This document shows, in pieces, positions 52,724 through 62,994 of a stretch of 64,000 nt of DNA. Source of the DNA: Pseudomicrostroma phylloplanum (Eukaryota; Basidiomycota; Exobasidiomycetes; Microstromatales). Where the stretch lies: positions 1,690,853-1,754,852 of the forward strand of contig BCHS01000001.1 in assembly GCA_039545275.1 (NCBI GenBank), read 5' to 3'. The notes beneath the pieces were generated by a model. The model saw only the letters and a program-made list of their open reading frames with translations. It was not told the DNA's origin and did not search any database. A program made the position numbers and the translations under genes. Position 1 is the stretch's first letter, and each line of letters starts with the position of its first letter.

Positions 52724-54718
52724 CTAACCCGAGGATGATGCGTAGGTAGAGCGCGCCCTGAGCCAGGGTCCATACTTGTAGAATAGGAAAGGGGCGGGGA
52801 TGCCTAGGAAGGCCGTGATGGCGGCCAAGAGCAGGGTGCCGTAGTCGTAGCCTAACCTGTCGAAGAGGCTGGGAGCAGCTAGAGGCAGCCCAAAGCCACA
52901 AAGTGACCGGCATAGACCCACCGAGGAAAGAGCCGACGCAGCGAAGACGCTGTAGAAATCGACGGTGTAGTTCTGCAGGCAGAGAAAGACGCTCATCATC
53001 CCGCAGCCGAAGATGAAAGCACCGATGTTGGGTACCAGCCAGAAGACTCGGTACTGCACTGTGAAACCAAAGATGATCAGGCCGATCGGAATGAGCCAGG
53101 CGCCCACGAACATCACGGGCAATTTGTGCTCGGGTGTCCCGATGCCTCCATTTCGTGCCTTGAGGCGTCTGTAGAGGATGTCAATGACGCGGCCACCAAC
53201 CTGTCCTCCAGCCGTGAAGCCTAGACCCAGGCTGATGTAGTTCAAAGAGGCAATGAAGGTGCTCTCGTTGTACTGCTCTATGAAGATCGAGTTGAACTCT
53301 GTCAACAAGAGGTACATGGTCCCATAGATCAGACTCATGTAGAGTGCGAGGACAAGGATGATCGGCTGGGTCGTTAGAAGGATGAAAGGCCGCGACAGGT
53401 TGACCTGGAAGCGGGCCCGCCAGGATAGAGCACCAATTTGGAATGCTGTGTGGAGCTTGTCGTTGCCCGTCTCTTTCCGCAGTCGGGCGCACTTGGCGGC
53501 GAGGATCTGAGGTGCGTACGTCTCCCGAAGGAAGAAGACACCCAGGATGGCTGGGGTAGCGGAGAGGATGGTCGCAATGCCGAAGATCCAGCGCCAGCTG
53601 CCCACATACTGTGTCACAGCAGCGCCAATGACTGGCCCTACGACTGGGCCAAGCAATGGAGCCAAGGAGTACATGGCCATTGCCTTGCCTCGCTGTTCAG
53701 GCACAAAGAGATCGCCGACGGTTCCACCTCCCGTCGTCAGGGGCGCAGAGCCTCCCAGACCAGCCAAGAACCGGAAGGCTGTCAGCTCGCCTTGGGTTTG
53801 AGCGAGTGCACATGCCATCGTCCAGGCAATGAAAAAGACGCTGGACAGCTGAATCACAGGCCGTCGCCCAAACATTTCCGAGAGGGGCCCGAGGAAAAGA
53901 GGGCCGAAGGCGTAGGCGAGGACGAACACGGACAATACCAAATTCTGTGCAATGGAGCTGGTGATGTTGAGATCTTGAGCGATAAGCGGCAGCGCTGGAG
54001 CTATCATGCTGGAAGACAGCGGTGAGAAGAAAGTGAAAGAGCTGACCAGCACCATGATGGCCCATTTTCGCTTTTGAGGCCAGTTGCGTGGGTTCTCTTG
54101 CGAATCCGGGGAGTCCCAAGTGACTAAATTCGGATCGTCTGGCTGCTTTTCGTCGGTGGCGGATCGGTCATCGTGCAGACTGGCTTGCTGCTTCTCTAAG
54201 TCGGCATGCGTGGCAGCAGTCTGACTGCTGGCGTCATCTGGCAAAGAGGTAGCAGTGGCTGCCTGCAGGCCATCGCCACCTTCGCGCACCTCCTTGAGCT
54301 CGCGCTTCTCCCTCACTGCCGCTTCAACATCTTCGTGGTCGTGCTCTGTCGTTCCTTCAAGAATGCCTCCATGCCCAGTCTGGGTTCTCAACCGTGAGCC
54401 TGCCCGAGGCCGCTGCACTTGAGGCCTCTGCTCTGGAGACTGTTGACTCTGTGAATCAGGTTTGGCGCCATTCCGTAGTGGCGTTGCTGCTTGGGCTGCC
54501 TGGTACGAGTTGTGTCTCGACGTCGAAGCTAGGCCAAGCTCGCCATCTAGGCTAGCAGCGTCGGCGTCGTAAGCCTCCCTTAGACTGTGCGTCCTTTGCA
54601 ACCCGAGAGCGCTAGATCTGCTGAAGCTTCTGGCATGCGAGCGCCCTGGTCGCGCATCAAAGGCCGGGGCGACGTGGGGCTGATGAATGGAAGGGGCTGC
54701 CTGAGGGGTCTTCGACAT
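52724..54718 (-). CDS. MFS drug:H+ antiporter, DHA1 type
   Basis: Single exon, 664 aa. A long Ser/Gln-rich, charged cytosolic N-terminus (about 210 residues) leads into twelve membrane segments. The N-side landmark PNLVTWDSPDSQENPRNWPQ is typical of fungal DHA1 (Tpo1/Flr1/Cyp-like) exporters. The A-loop LGPLSEMFGRRPVIQLSS is the MFS motif between helices 2 and 3, and LAPLLGPVVGPVIGAAV is the antiporter motif C in helix 5. PETYAP-like FFLRETYAPQILAAKCARLR lies at the middle loop. Substrates of such pumps include polyamines and xenobiotics; this one's is unknown. Upstream (54719-55525) is a long divergent region rich in CGG triplets, suiting control by Zn2Cys6 factors, as for many fungal drug pumps. 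Confidence 0.92.
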   Translation of the reverse strand: MSKTPQAAPSIHQPHVAPAFDARPGRSHARSFSRSSALGLQRTHSLREAYDADAASLDGELGLASTSRHNSYQAAQAATPLRNGAKPDSQSQQSPEQRPQVQRPRAGSRLRTQTGHGGILEGTTEHDHEDVEAAVREKRELKEVREGGDGLQAATATSLPDDASSQTAATHADLEKQQASLHDDRSATDEKQPDDPNLVTWDSPDSQENPRNWPQKRKWAIMVLVSSFTFFSPLSSSMIAPALPLIAQDLNITSSIAQNLVLSVFVLAYAFGPLFLGPLSEMFGRRPVIQLSSVFFIAWTMACALAQTQGELTAFRFLAGLGGSAPLTTGGGTVGDLFVPEQRGKAMAMYSLAPLLGPVVGPVIGAAVTQYVGSWRWIFGIATILSATPAILGVFFLRETYAPQILAAKCARLRKETGNDKLHTAFQIGALSWRARFQVNLSRPFILLTTQPIILVLALYMSLIYGTMYLLLTEFNSIFIEQYNESTFIASLNYISLGLGFTAGGQVGGRVIDILYRRLKARNGGIGTPEHKLPVMFVGAWLIPIGLIIFGFTVQYRVFWLVPNIGAFIFGCGMMSVFLCLQNYTVDFYSVFAASALSSVGLCRSLCGFGLPLAAPSLFDRLGYDYGTLLLAAITAFLGIPAPFLFYKYGPWLRARSTYASSSG

Positions 54719-55525
54719 TGAGCTGAGAGCTCGTGAGTAAGGAAGCCAGATTGGGAGGAATGAGGAAAAAGATGGAGAGGGAGTGGAGATATTTCAAAGC
54801 GACTGCACACCTATATCCAACCACGGTCCTCCATGGAGTAAGGCGAGAGCGGCATGTCGGAAGTCCGTCCGAAGCCGGACCGCCCACGCGACTAGACTAT
54901 GACCAAAGACCGTGGCCTGCCGCCGTCAAGCCGACGGTCGGAGCTTCGGACATCGGCCCTTGTTGCGCCTAAATCCGAAAGGCTGCGAGACCGTCCCATG
55001 CCTTCGGTACCCTTTAGTGAGAGTAAGATGACATTGCAGATTGGCTACGAGTCACAGGCACACAGGCATCAGACATCTGGAAAGCGTGAGTCACACAGCA
55101 CAGTTGCGAGAGCGATGCCAGCTGAGCGCTATCAAACGTTTGCCGCCGTACGATGTCCGACGCGCTTCCCGATGACAGAGCTCCGCGGTAACAGGGCGAC
55201 TCAGGCACAGTCGCCAATCCCGATTGATTGTTGATGGTAGCTTGCCATTGCATTCGCCTCCGGTCCGCATTTCTGATGGTGGATCGTGGATCGTGGATGA
55301 CCTTGACGCCGCTCGGCACTGGCGGCTCCCCTTTCTCGCGACTCGACGGCGGCGACTGGTCCAGTTCCTACCCCGCAAAATCCGCCGTTCTCCACTTAGG
55401 ACCCTGCAGGCGGCGTTTGCACCCTGACTTCATTGGTACATCAAAGCCCTTGCCACATTTGTTCGCTCCTTCGACAGTTTGGTCTCTTTACGCTGACATC
55501 GAAGTAGACATCGAAGTAAGCAAAG
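54719..55525. other. divergent promoter, MFS transporter / FMN oxidoreductase
   Basis: About 800 bp between head-to-head start codons. It contains a cluster of CGG/CCG triplets at about 54850-54955, including CGGAAGTCCG (54858-54867) and CCGACGGTCGG (54931-54941). I see no gene in it. Confidence 0.5.
54858..54941. promoter_or_regulatory. cluster of CGG inverted repeats (candidate Zn2Cys6 sites)
   Basis: CGGAAGTCCG (CGG-N4-CCG) at 54858-54867 and the near-palindrome CCGACGGTCGG at 54931-54941 lie 140-220 bp upstream of the MFS start. The first decamer recurs at 12219-12228 in another divergent promoter. Use as binding sites is inference. Confidence 0.3.
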
Positions 55526-56892
55526 ATGGACCCAACTAATCTTCCTCCTCGCTCGACGCCGCACTGGGCTCTCTACCGCCGCGAGAAGTTCGTCGAGGCG
55601 ACACGTGATGGCCAAGAGCCGCCTTTCAGCACGCATCCCGACGAGCTGGAGCGCTTAGCCAAGGAGAGACTCTCAGCTACGGGGTGGAGCTATGCTTCGT
55701 GCAATGCCGGTCTTGGAGACACTCACAAGTCGAACCGAGATGCCTTCAAGGACTGGAAGATCGTCCCTCGCATGGGCGTAGACACCAACGCCCGTGACAC
55801 AACTACCGAGATTTTCGGCAGGAAGCTGTCGGTCCCCATCGGGATTTCGCCTGTAGGACTGAACAAGGTGAGCTTCGGAGGAAAACAATACACAAGTACG
55901 GCCCCGTGACGAGCGACTAACCCTCTCTTTTCACTTTGCAGATCTACCACCCAGAAGGAGAGCTCCCTGTGGCACGTGTGGCGGGCGAGCTCGGAATCCC
56001 CTATAGTCTGTCCACTGCTGGCTCTGTTCCCATCGAGGAGGCCGCTGCTCACAACGTGCAGGGCGCCGCCAAGGGTATCGAGTCACAGTCCGGAGCTACA
56101 GACCCCAACGGCTTGAGGTGGTTTCAGCTCTACATCCCCAATGACGACGAGCTATGCATCAGTTTCCTGCAGCGCGCTCACGACTCAGGTTGGGAGGCAG
56201 CTGTCTGCACTTTAGACACTCCGATGCTCGCTTGGCGACATCAGGATGTGGCAATTGGTGCCTATGCACCTTACAAGGGTGTCACTGGCCACGAGATCGG
56301 TCTTTCGGACAAGGTCTTCCAGCGCCGCCTGGCTGCGCTCGGTATTGATCCCGTCGAGGATCCAAAGGCCGCCGGCAGAAAGTACATTGACACAGTCTGG
56401 CACGGCCACACTTTCGACTGGGAGCGAGTCAAGTGGGCCAAGGAGCAGTGGCACCGGATCTCTGGGAACAAGCCTTTCCTGGTGAAGGGTGTCCAGTCAG
56501 TCGAGGACGCCAAGAAGAGTCTCGAAATCGGATGCCAGGGTATCGTCGTCTCCAACCATGCCGGTAGACAGGTCGACGGCGCCGTCGGCTCGCTCGAAGT
56601 GCTGCCCGAGATCGTCGATGCCGTAGGCGACAAGCTCGTGGTTTGCTTTGACTCGGGTGTCCGAGGAGGCAGTGATGTCTTCAAGGCTCTCGCCCTCGGT
56701 GCCAAGCTGGTCATGATCGGCCGACTGTGGATCTTTGGTCTCAGCATCGGTGGAGAGCAGGGAGTGAGGCATGTGTTGAAGAGTCTGCTGGCGGAATTCG
56801 ACATCCTCATGAACGTCGGCGGTTTCCGAAGCATCAAGGAGATCGACAGATCGGCTTTGAGGCACAAGAAGGAGCTAGGCCCTCGCTTGTGA
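55526..56892 (+). CDS. FMN-dependent 2-hydroxyacid dehydrogenase/oxidase (lactate 2-monooxygenase-like)
   Basis: Two exons, 55526-55867 and 55942-56892, with a 74-nt intron; 430 aa. The FMN beta/alpha barrel is complete: VPIGISPVGLNK / IYHPEGELPVAR, then LRWFQLYIPND, FLVKGVQSVEDAKKSLE, GIVVSNHAGRQVDGAVGSLE with the active-site His and Arg, and VVCFDSGVRGGSDVFKALAL. The SNHAGRQVDG form (Ala for the usual second Gly) and the overall run resemble lactate 2-monooxygenase-like enzymes more than cytochrome b2; no cytochrome b5 domain and no mitochondrial leader are present. It oxidises a 2-hydroxy acid using FMN; the exact substrate and acceptor are unknown. Divergent from the MFS pump, possibly a detoxification or catabolic pair (inference). 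Convergent with PDC (215 bp between stops). Confidence 0.9.
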
Positions 56893-57107
56893 GAAGTACC
56901 TCAAGACATTACACACATTGTACACGAGACAGAAACGCAATGGATGATCATTCGCACGCAGTTGGACTCTTTGAGATGTGACAGAGATGCGAATATTGGT
57001 AGATTGACGTGGCCCAACCAAAATGCAGATCATTGTTAGCTTTCCTCCCGACACACAGAATCCCTGTGTCACGGTAGGAACACGGCAGTGTCCAAGTCAG
57101 TCAGCCC

Positions 57108-59066
57108 CTACGAATCTGGATTGTTCGCCTTGCTCGTAGCCTCGGCTTGCTTCCTGAGCAATACTGGTGTGTCATCCCTCTTCATGAAGATCTCTACCAG
57201 TTGAAACGTGTCAGCTTTGTTGAACTCCTCGTTCTTGAGCAGCGCATCGAGCTCATCCTTCGTCTTGACTGCGTGGTAGGCCTTCTTTGAGGGCTGGACA
57301 TCATGTTGATGGGATGGAGGCGTGCTCTCCTTCGCTTCATTGTAGACATTTCGGCGCGAAGCTTTCGGCGCAGAGAAGGCGTCCAGAAGGAGGGAGTGAT
57401 TCCATGTCGACACATTGTTGTAGGAGCGTTGCGGACCGTGGACTACAGAACTTCGTGTCAGCAGGCGACTCCACTCTGATACTCTACCTTCTTCCATGTC
57501 TGATTACTCACTTTCTCTCTCGATCTCGTACCCATCATTCGACAAGATGAACAGGATAGGTGTGAGGCCCTCTCGAATCATCGTACCAATCTCCTGTGCT
57601 GTGAGCTGAAGCGATCCATCACCAACGAAGAGGCACGTCCTGCCAAGCTTCTCTTCCCGTGCAGCCAGAGCCACACCCATGGCGGCTCCAACACTCCATC
57701 CAATCGATCCCCACAGGACTTGGGAGACGAAGATAGCTCCGGCGGGCAGACGAGCCTGCAGCATGCCAAAGGAGCTCGTACCAGTCTCGACGATGATCTG
57801 ATCTTTGGCACGGAAGAATTGGCCGAGTCGTGGCCAGAGGTACGCCTGCGAAATGACATCGGGATCGTTCTCGGCCGCCTTGCCCTCTTCCTCGCGACTA
57901 GGAAGCCTGTTAGTGGGATTTGAGACCGTCTTGAGGGTGTATTCCATACGCTTCTTCTGGTCTGCAGCCAAGGCGGACGAGACCTTGGGAAGCAAGGCCT
58001 TCATGCCTACCGAAGGGTAGTGAGCATACCCGATCTGAACGCGATTGGAGTGCAGGTGGATAGAGTTTGACGGTAACTTATAGCTGAAGTTGCCGGAATT
58101 AAAGTCCGAGAGGAGAGCTCCGATGCTGATGACACAGTCTGCGGCATTGAATCGCTCCTTGATGTCTGGAGCAGTGATGTCGCCTACGTAGATGCCGGCG
58201 TACTGCTTGTGTTCCTCGTTGATCGCAGTCTTGCCCATTGGCGAACTGAAGATGGGCAGACCAGACTTCTCTACGAGCTCATAGGTCTCGTCTACAACGC
58301 CATGACGAATGCAGCATGCATCAACGAGGATGATGGGGTCCTTTGAGCCCTTCACTCGCGAAATGATTTCATTCAGCACAAACTCTTCCTCTTTGGCCTC
58401 GTTAGAAATCGGGCTGAGATCGAGAGGCGTGGAAAGGTTGGCCGAGGGCACCTTTGTGTGCGTCCTGTCTGTTGGGATAGAGATGTACACTGGACGAGCC
58501 TGCCAGAGGAGCCGCGAATAAGGGGAAAAGTCAGCGAGCCATCAAGGAGAGCAATTCATAGCAGAGCCTAGACTTACCTCCTTGACACAGATGCTGAGTA
58601 CTCGATCGATCTCCCTCGGGGCCTCCTCAGGCCTCAAGTTACCCAGCTCCACCATCGCAGCTGAGATCTGCTTGCTCATGGCCGTGAAAGCCTCAAAGCG
58701 TCCGTCTCCGAGAGTGTGGTGCAGTAGCGCATGTTCACCCTGTGCCGAGGTGGAAGGTACACCGACAATGTGCACAACTGGCAGTCTCTCCGAAAAGGCC
58801 CCAGCAATACCATTGAGGGCGCTGAGCTCTCCTACTCCAAAGGTGGTGACCACAGCGGCGATCGTGCCCTTGATTCTGGCATAACCATCGGCAGCATAGG
58901 CCGCATTCAGCTCATTGGCGTTGCCGACCCACTGCAGCTTGGGATGGTCCTCGATAAGATCCAGGAAAGACATGTTGAAGTCGCCTGGCACGCCGAGACA
59001 TGAGCGGAGCTTGAGCTGCGCCAGGCGCTCTAGGAGATAGTCCCCAAGTCTGATTTCGTACGCCAT
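57108..59066 (-). CDS. PDC1: pyruvate decarboxylase (TPP-dependent)
   Basis: Three exons: 59066-58578, 58499-57512 and 57442-57108; 603 aa; introns 78 and 69 nt. It converts pyruvate to acetaldehyde and CO2. Residues seen: the catalytic Glu52 in [16 protein letters not shown], the double-His motif [16 protein letters not shown], and the TPP motif [18 protein letters not shown] ... LSNDGYEIE. The splice at intron 1 gives [17 protein letters not shown]; intron 2 joins [19 protein letters not shown], matching the usual IERLIHGPxxxYNDI. The C-terminus is longer than in yeast, with a linker ([20 protein letters not shown]) between the TPP region and the last helices and an extended tail. It may serve fermentation, together with the PFK encoded earlier. 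Other TPP decarboxylases (indole-pyruvate type) share the fold, so the substrate is a strong but not certain call. Confidence 0.93.
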
Positions 59067-59349
59067 GGTGAGTCAAGTTCAGATGAGGGGATCGGGAGAT
59101 GGAAGAAGGAGGCTTCGAGGAGAAGAAAGGGGTGCAGAGGGAGAGAGAGACAGATGCGAGCAGGCAGAGGATTAGGCGGAAGTATCCTTCGGCGGAGGCG
59201 TGCCGAGCCGCCGACCACACCGAACGTGGAGGCGGCTCAAATGGCGGGCCAATTCGCGGCTGGGGAGGACTGCTCACACCAATCGCAGCACTTTGATACA
59301 TTCCAAGCCCCAAGAGCTGTATGTACAGAAGTGAAATCGTATGAGCACT

Positions 59350-62300
59350 CTACCCGCCCAGCTCTCGTCCAATGAGTCTCTCCAGAGTCGTCTCCTTGAA
59401 CCACCCATCAATGCCAACTTGCTCCTCCAGGCCCCGGAAGAGATTGTCTTCGTTGATGCCATAGGTTGTGAAAAGGCAGTCACGGGGCACCCAACTAGCT
59501 GGCGCTTCGACGGATGAGGTGTTGTGGTCGCCGCCATCCCCTTCCTCGGCCGTGGTACCATCCGTCGTTGACATTGAGTTGTTCGTGGAATGTCCGAATG
59601 TGCCAGAGGATCGCTCAAGTATTGCCGATAGAGGACTCGCTGCGCTCTTCGGCGACGTCGGAGTAGGCAGAGAGGCCACGACCTGCGCACTCGCTGGATC
59701 CTTTGCGCTGGCAGGCGCGAATTGTAGTCCTCGATACCAGACAGCCAGCGCAGCTCGGTTCCTGCCCTGCAAGATCGAAGTCAGCTCAGCCGCATCGGGA
59801 GCGTATAGCCGGGAAGACAGGAGAGAGACCAGTGCGAGGCAGATGCGGAAGATGAGAGAGTCGCTTTCTTCCAGGAAGATGTTGTCCCACAGTCTACACA
59901 CGACGTCGAAGGGTAGAAGCGGAACGAAGAGGTATCGTACCCAGTCTCGTGCGTATGCCGAGGGACGGACACCTCGAGCCTGCATGTTCGCGTAAACCTG
60001 AGGAAGAGGGGCGGGAGGGTGATAAGCAAGCAGTTCGCGAGGTGACCTTCGCATCTCCTTCACTTACCTTGGGCAACTGATCCGCCAAGAATGTGTCGAG
60101 GACCCTCTCGAAGGCCTCGTCCTCTTTCAGATGCCCCGGATCCATCGAGTAGATGCTTCTGAGCCAAGCCTTTGAGGCGATGAGGTTCAAGACGGCAACG
60201 AGTGTCTCTGCCTGCGACAAGTTCAGCAGTAGCGTTGCACATAGAAGTGAAAGACCTGAAACGTAGATCTGAGGAGTCAGGGCCGCCTTGGATGCCTGTG
60301 AGAGGCCATTGGAACCCTGGCTCCTCTTTCGTTCGTCAGTAGCCTTGCCTCCCTTCCGGTCGCGCTCCCTTGCGAGCTCTTCTGCTTGGTCTGCCCGGAT
60401 GAGGACGAGACAATCGAGGACTTCCTTGAGGTCATCGTACATGACGCCTCCTTCACGCTGGAAGAGCTTCAAGCTTGGCAGCGTACGGTCAATGTCCTGC
60501 TCGATTTCTGACTCGACGTCGATCTCATCGCGCTGCTCCCCGTCACAAAGAGGATTGGTAGGGGGCCATTTGCCGCTGCTTTTGAGGTCGGCTACCCTGG
60601 TCTTGGTCGTCTGGCACAGGTTCCTGGGCAGCATTTGGGCATTGCCGATCGCCAATTGCCAAGCCTTTCCTCTCAGAGCAGGCGGCGATCCTTTCCACCA
60701 ATATTCTCTGAGGCGCGCTGAGCTCCGAGCGACCCGCCAGTCCTTCAGGATCTCCCCTTCCCACACCTTGATGGCGTCACGCTGCTCCTCCTCCTTCTTG
60801 CGCTGGCGTGCTTCGTCCTCTTTGGCCTTCTTTGCCTCAGACAGCTTGCTCTCTTTCATCATCAGCTCGAAGTCTTTCAGATGACGCTGATCCTCATTGC
60901 GGGCCTTTGGGGGTAGAGTAGTCTGCCTTGTCCGGGAGATGTGAGCTTCGAGGGCTGACGGCCCTTTGGAAGGCTTTCGAGCATGACCGCTTGGTTGTGA
61001 CGTAGAGGCCTCGTTGAGAATAGGGCCGGCCGATCGCCCTCCTGTGGATTTGCTTGTTGTAGCTGAGGTAGAAGGAGTGGCTGGAGCACGGCTGCTTTCG
61101 GCAACTTCTGCATCTCCAAGCATTGGTCCAGCTGATCTGCCTCCCTTCGACGAAGAGGACGTCGCGGCGGCACCGCCCGTTGTCTCCCGATCTCCGGGAG
61201 TGGTCTCGGTAGGCTGAGCTGCATCATTAAGTAGCGGTCCAGCTGAGCGACCACTTCTTTGAGACTTCGAGCCATTCTGCGTGGCGACATTGTCTGTGGT
61301 TGAATTACTTTCACTTGCATCGCCCTCTAACCGCTTGGAGGCTGCATTGCTCGACTGGTGTTCAACGGTTTGCCTCTGCTGAGACGCAGCGTATCCATCC
61401 GAACCAAGATTGATCACCTCCACCTCACCATCGTCATTGGCGACCATCATCGTCATTCCTTCGGAGAACTTCCTCGTCATCGGTGAGGCAGTGACACCTG
61501 AAAGCTCACCTCCTCCAAATATGGTCGGGTTGCGCTCAATGTGAGGCGAGGTTGCAGGTGAGGGTGAGGTGCTGATCCGGCCTCGATACCGACCAGCGAC
61601 TTTCTTGCCAGGCTCTGTCACCGAACCAAAAGAAGAGGATCGTGACATACTGCCCATGTCGCCTTGATCTATATGGGGAACTATCGGAGCCTCCTTCTGA
61701 GGCGTCGCCGCCTTCCTCGGTGTCATGAAAGTAGCATCGCCGCCTTCTGCAGGGTTCTGCCCTTCGCCTTCCTCCTTGTCACCTTGTGAGGTGAGGCTGC
61801 TTCTCTTCCAGAAAGCGAGTTTGACATTGCCATTGCTTGCTCCTGATGGAGAGACGCCCAGGTCTTGACCACTGCCATTTCTGCTCATGGGAGGGGCTAC
61901 GCCTCTGGCTCCATCGCTGCTGAGAAAGTCAGACCGGATCTCGAGCGAGGTCCGGCTCTTTGCATGGGACGCTCCTGCACTTCCATAGATACCTTTCTGG
62001 GCATCCAAAGCCACGTCCACAAAGTCTAGCCCTGCCCTTTCGGTCTCGGACAGCTCTCGCATGCCCTCGCCTTGGTCACCAGCATAACGGCGGTTCTGAG
62101 CGTCCAGATCTATCTCTTCATCCTCCTCCATTGAGATATTTGAGAGCCCAGACGGTCTGCGCCCTGATGACCTCCCGTTGGATGCGAGATATGACGAGAG
62201 GCGGGATGAAGATGCGTGGGAACGCTCCACATCCTCGACATCAACCTCCGAGAACCTTTGAGGTGGCAGGGATTCGATGCGGTTGTGTGACAGATGAGCA

Positions 62301-62680
62301 GGCCTTGTCCGCTGAGGTGGCTGGTCGTTGATCTCTGGGGCATGTCTTTCACCATCCTCCCTGACACGGAGATCAAAGCCCTCGAGCTCCTCAGTAGGAG
62401 TCACAGTGGTGGACCAGGCTCCTCCTGACGTATCTTCATCCTCGTCGGAAGTAGTCCCAGCCTGCGCCTTTTCATCTTCTTCGGACTCGTCATCAGGTGG
62501 ATGAAGCTGTAGGTCAGGTATCACTTGAGCCAGCTCGATGGGTATGGGCTCCTGTGCTGCTTGCACTATCTGAGGTGAAGCATCATCATGGTCGGCCTCC
62601 TGAGCCGCAGACCCATTGGGATTGGTCGATGGTGAGACATCCGCATTTTCGTCCTTTGATACCGGACTGGAGACTGACAT
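59350..62680 (-). CDS. TBC-domain (Rab GAP family) protein with altered catalytic finger
   Basis: Two exons, 62680-60068 and 59997-59350, with a 70-nt intron; 1086 aa. The N-terminal 600 or so residues are disordered, acidic and Ser-rich, with three copies of GRSAGP(L/M/I)L(N/G)(D/E)A. A charged coiled-coil-like stretch (KLSEAKKAKEDEARQRKKEE) precedes the TBC domain (about 680-980): LREYWWKGSPPALRGKAWQL, IEQDIDRTLPSLKLFQ with the arginine finger Arg732, IYVSGLSLLCATLLLNLSQ, then VYANMQARGVRPSAYARDWV and VRYLFVPLLPFDVVCRLWDN after the intron. Active TBC proteins have YxQG for the glutamine finger; here it is YVSG (Ser808). GAP activity is thus doubtful. Start chosen at 62680; an in-frame ATG at 62878 would add 66 residues without family features. 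Divergent from UBR7 (314 bp). Confidence 0.88.
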
Positions 62681-62994
62681 CAGAGGGCAGTCTGCTGAAG
62701 TAGAAGTGCACAACGAGAGCCAGAGATGAAGCAGATGAGAATGAGGAGATGCAGTATTGGCGGTGACGGTGGCTCTCGATGGCCGTAGGAGTGAGTAGGA
62801 GTGACTGCTGGTGGTATATGGTCGCGGATCCCCTCTTGTACGCTTCCCCGCACAAATGAATGCATCTGGACATGTCACTTGGCCCCGCCGCTCCGCTCCG
62901 CGCCTCTTTCCGTTGGCGCGTCGCCTTGCGCAGCTGACTTCGTACAGGATCTTCCTGACCTGCCTTACAGCCTCGTATTCCAGGTACCACCGTC
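62681..62994. other. divergent promoter, TBC protein / UBR7
   Basis: About 310 bp between head-to-head start codons. The TBC frame stays open through part of it (in-frame ATG at 62878), but without conserved features. No separate gene is visible. Confidence 0.45.

Noticed and set aside
62681..62878. 66-residue N-terminal extension of the TBC protein
   Set aside because: In frame but without conserved features and lying in the short divergent promoter; the ATG at 62680 gives a typical acidic, Ser-rich start.
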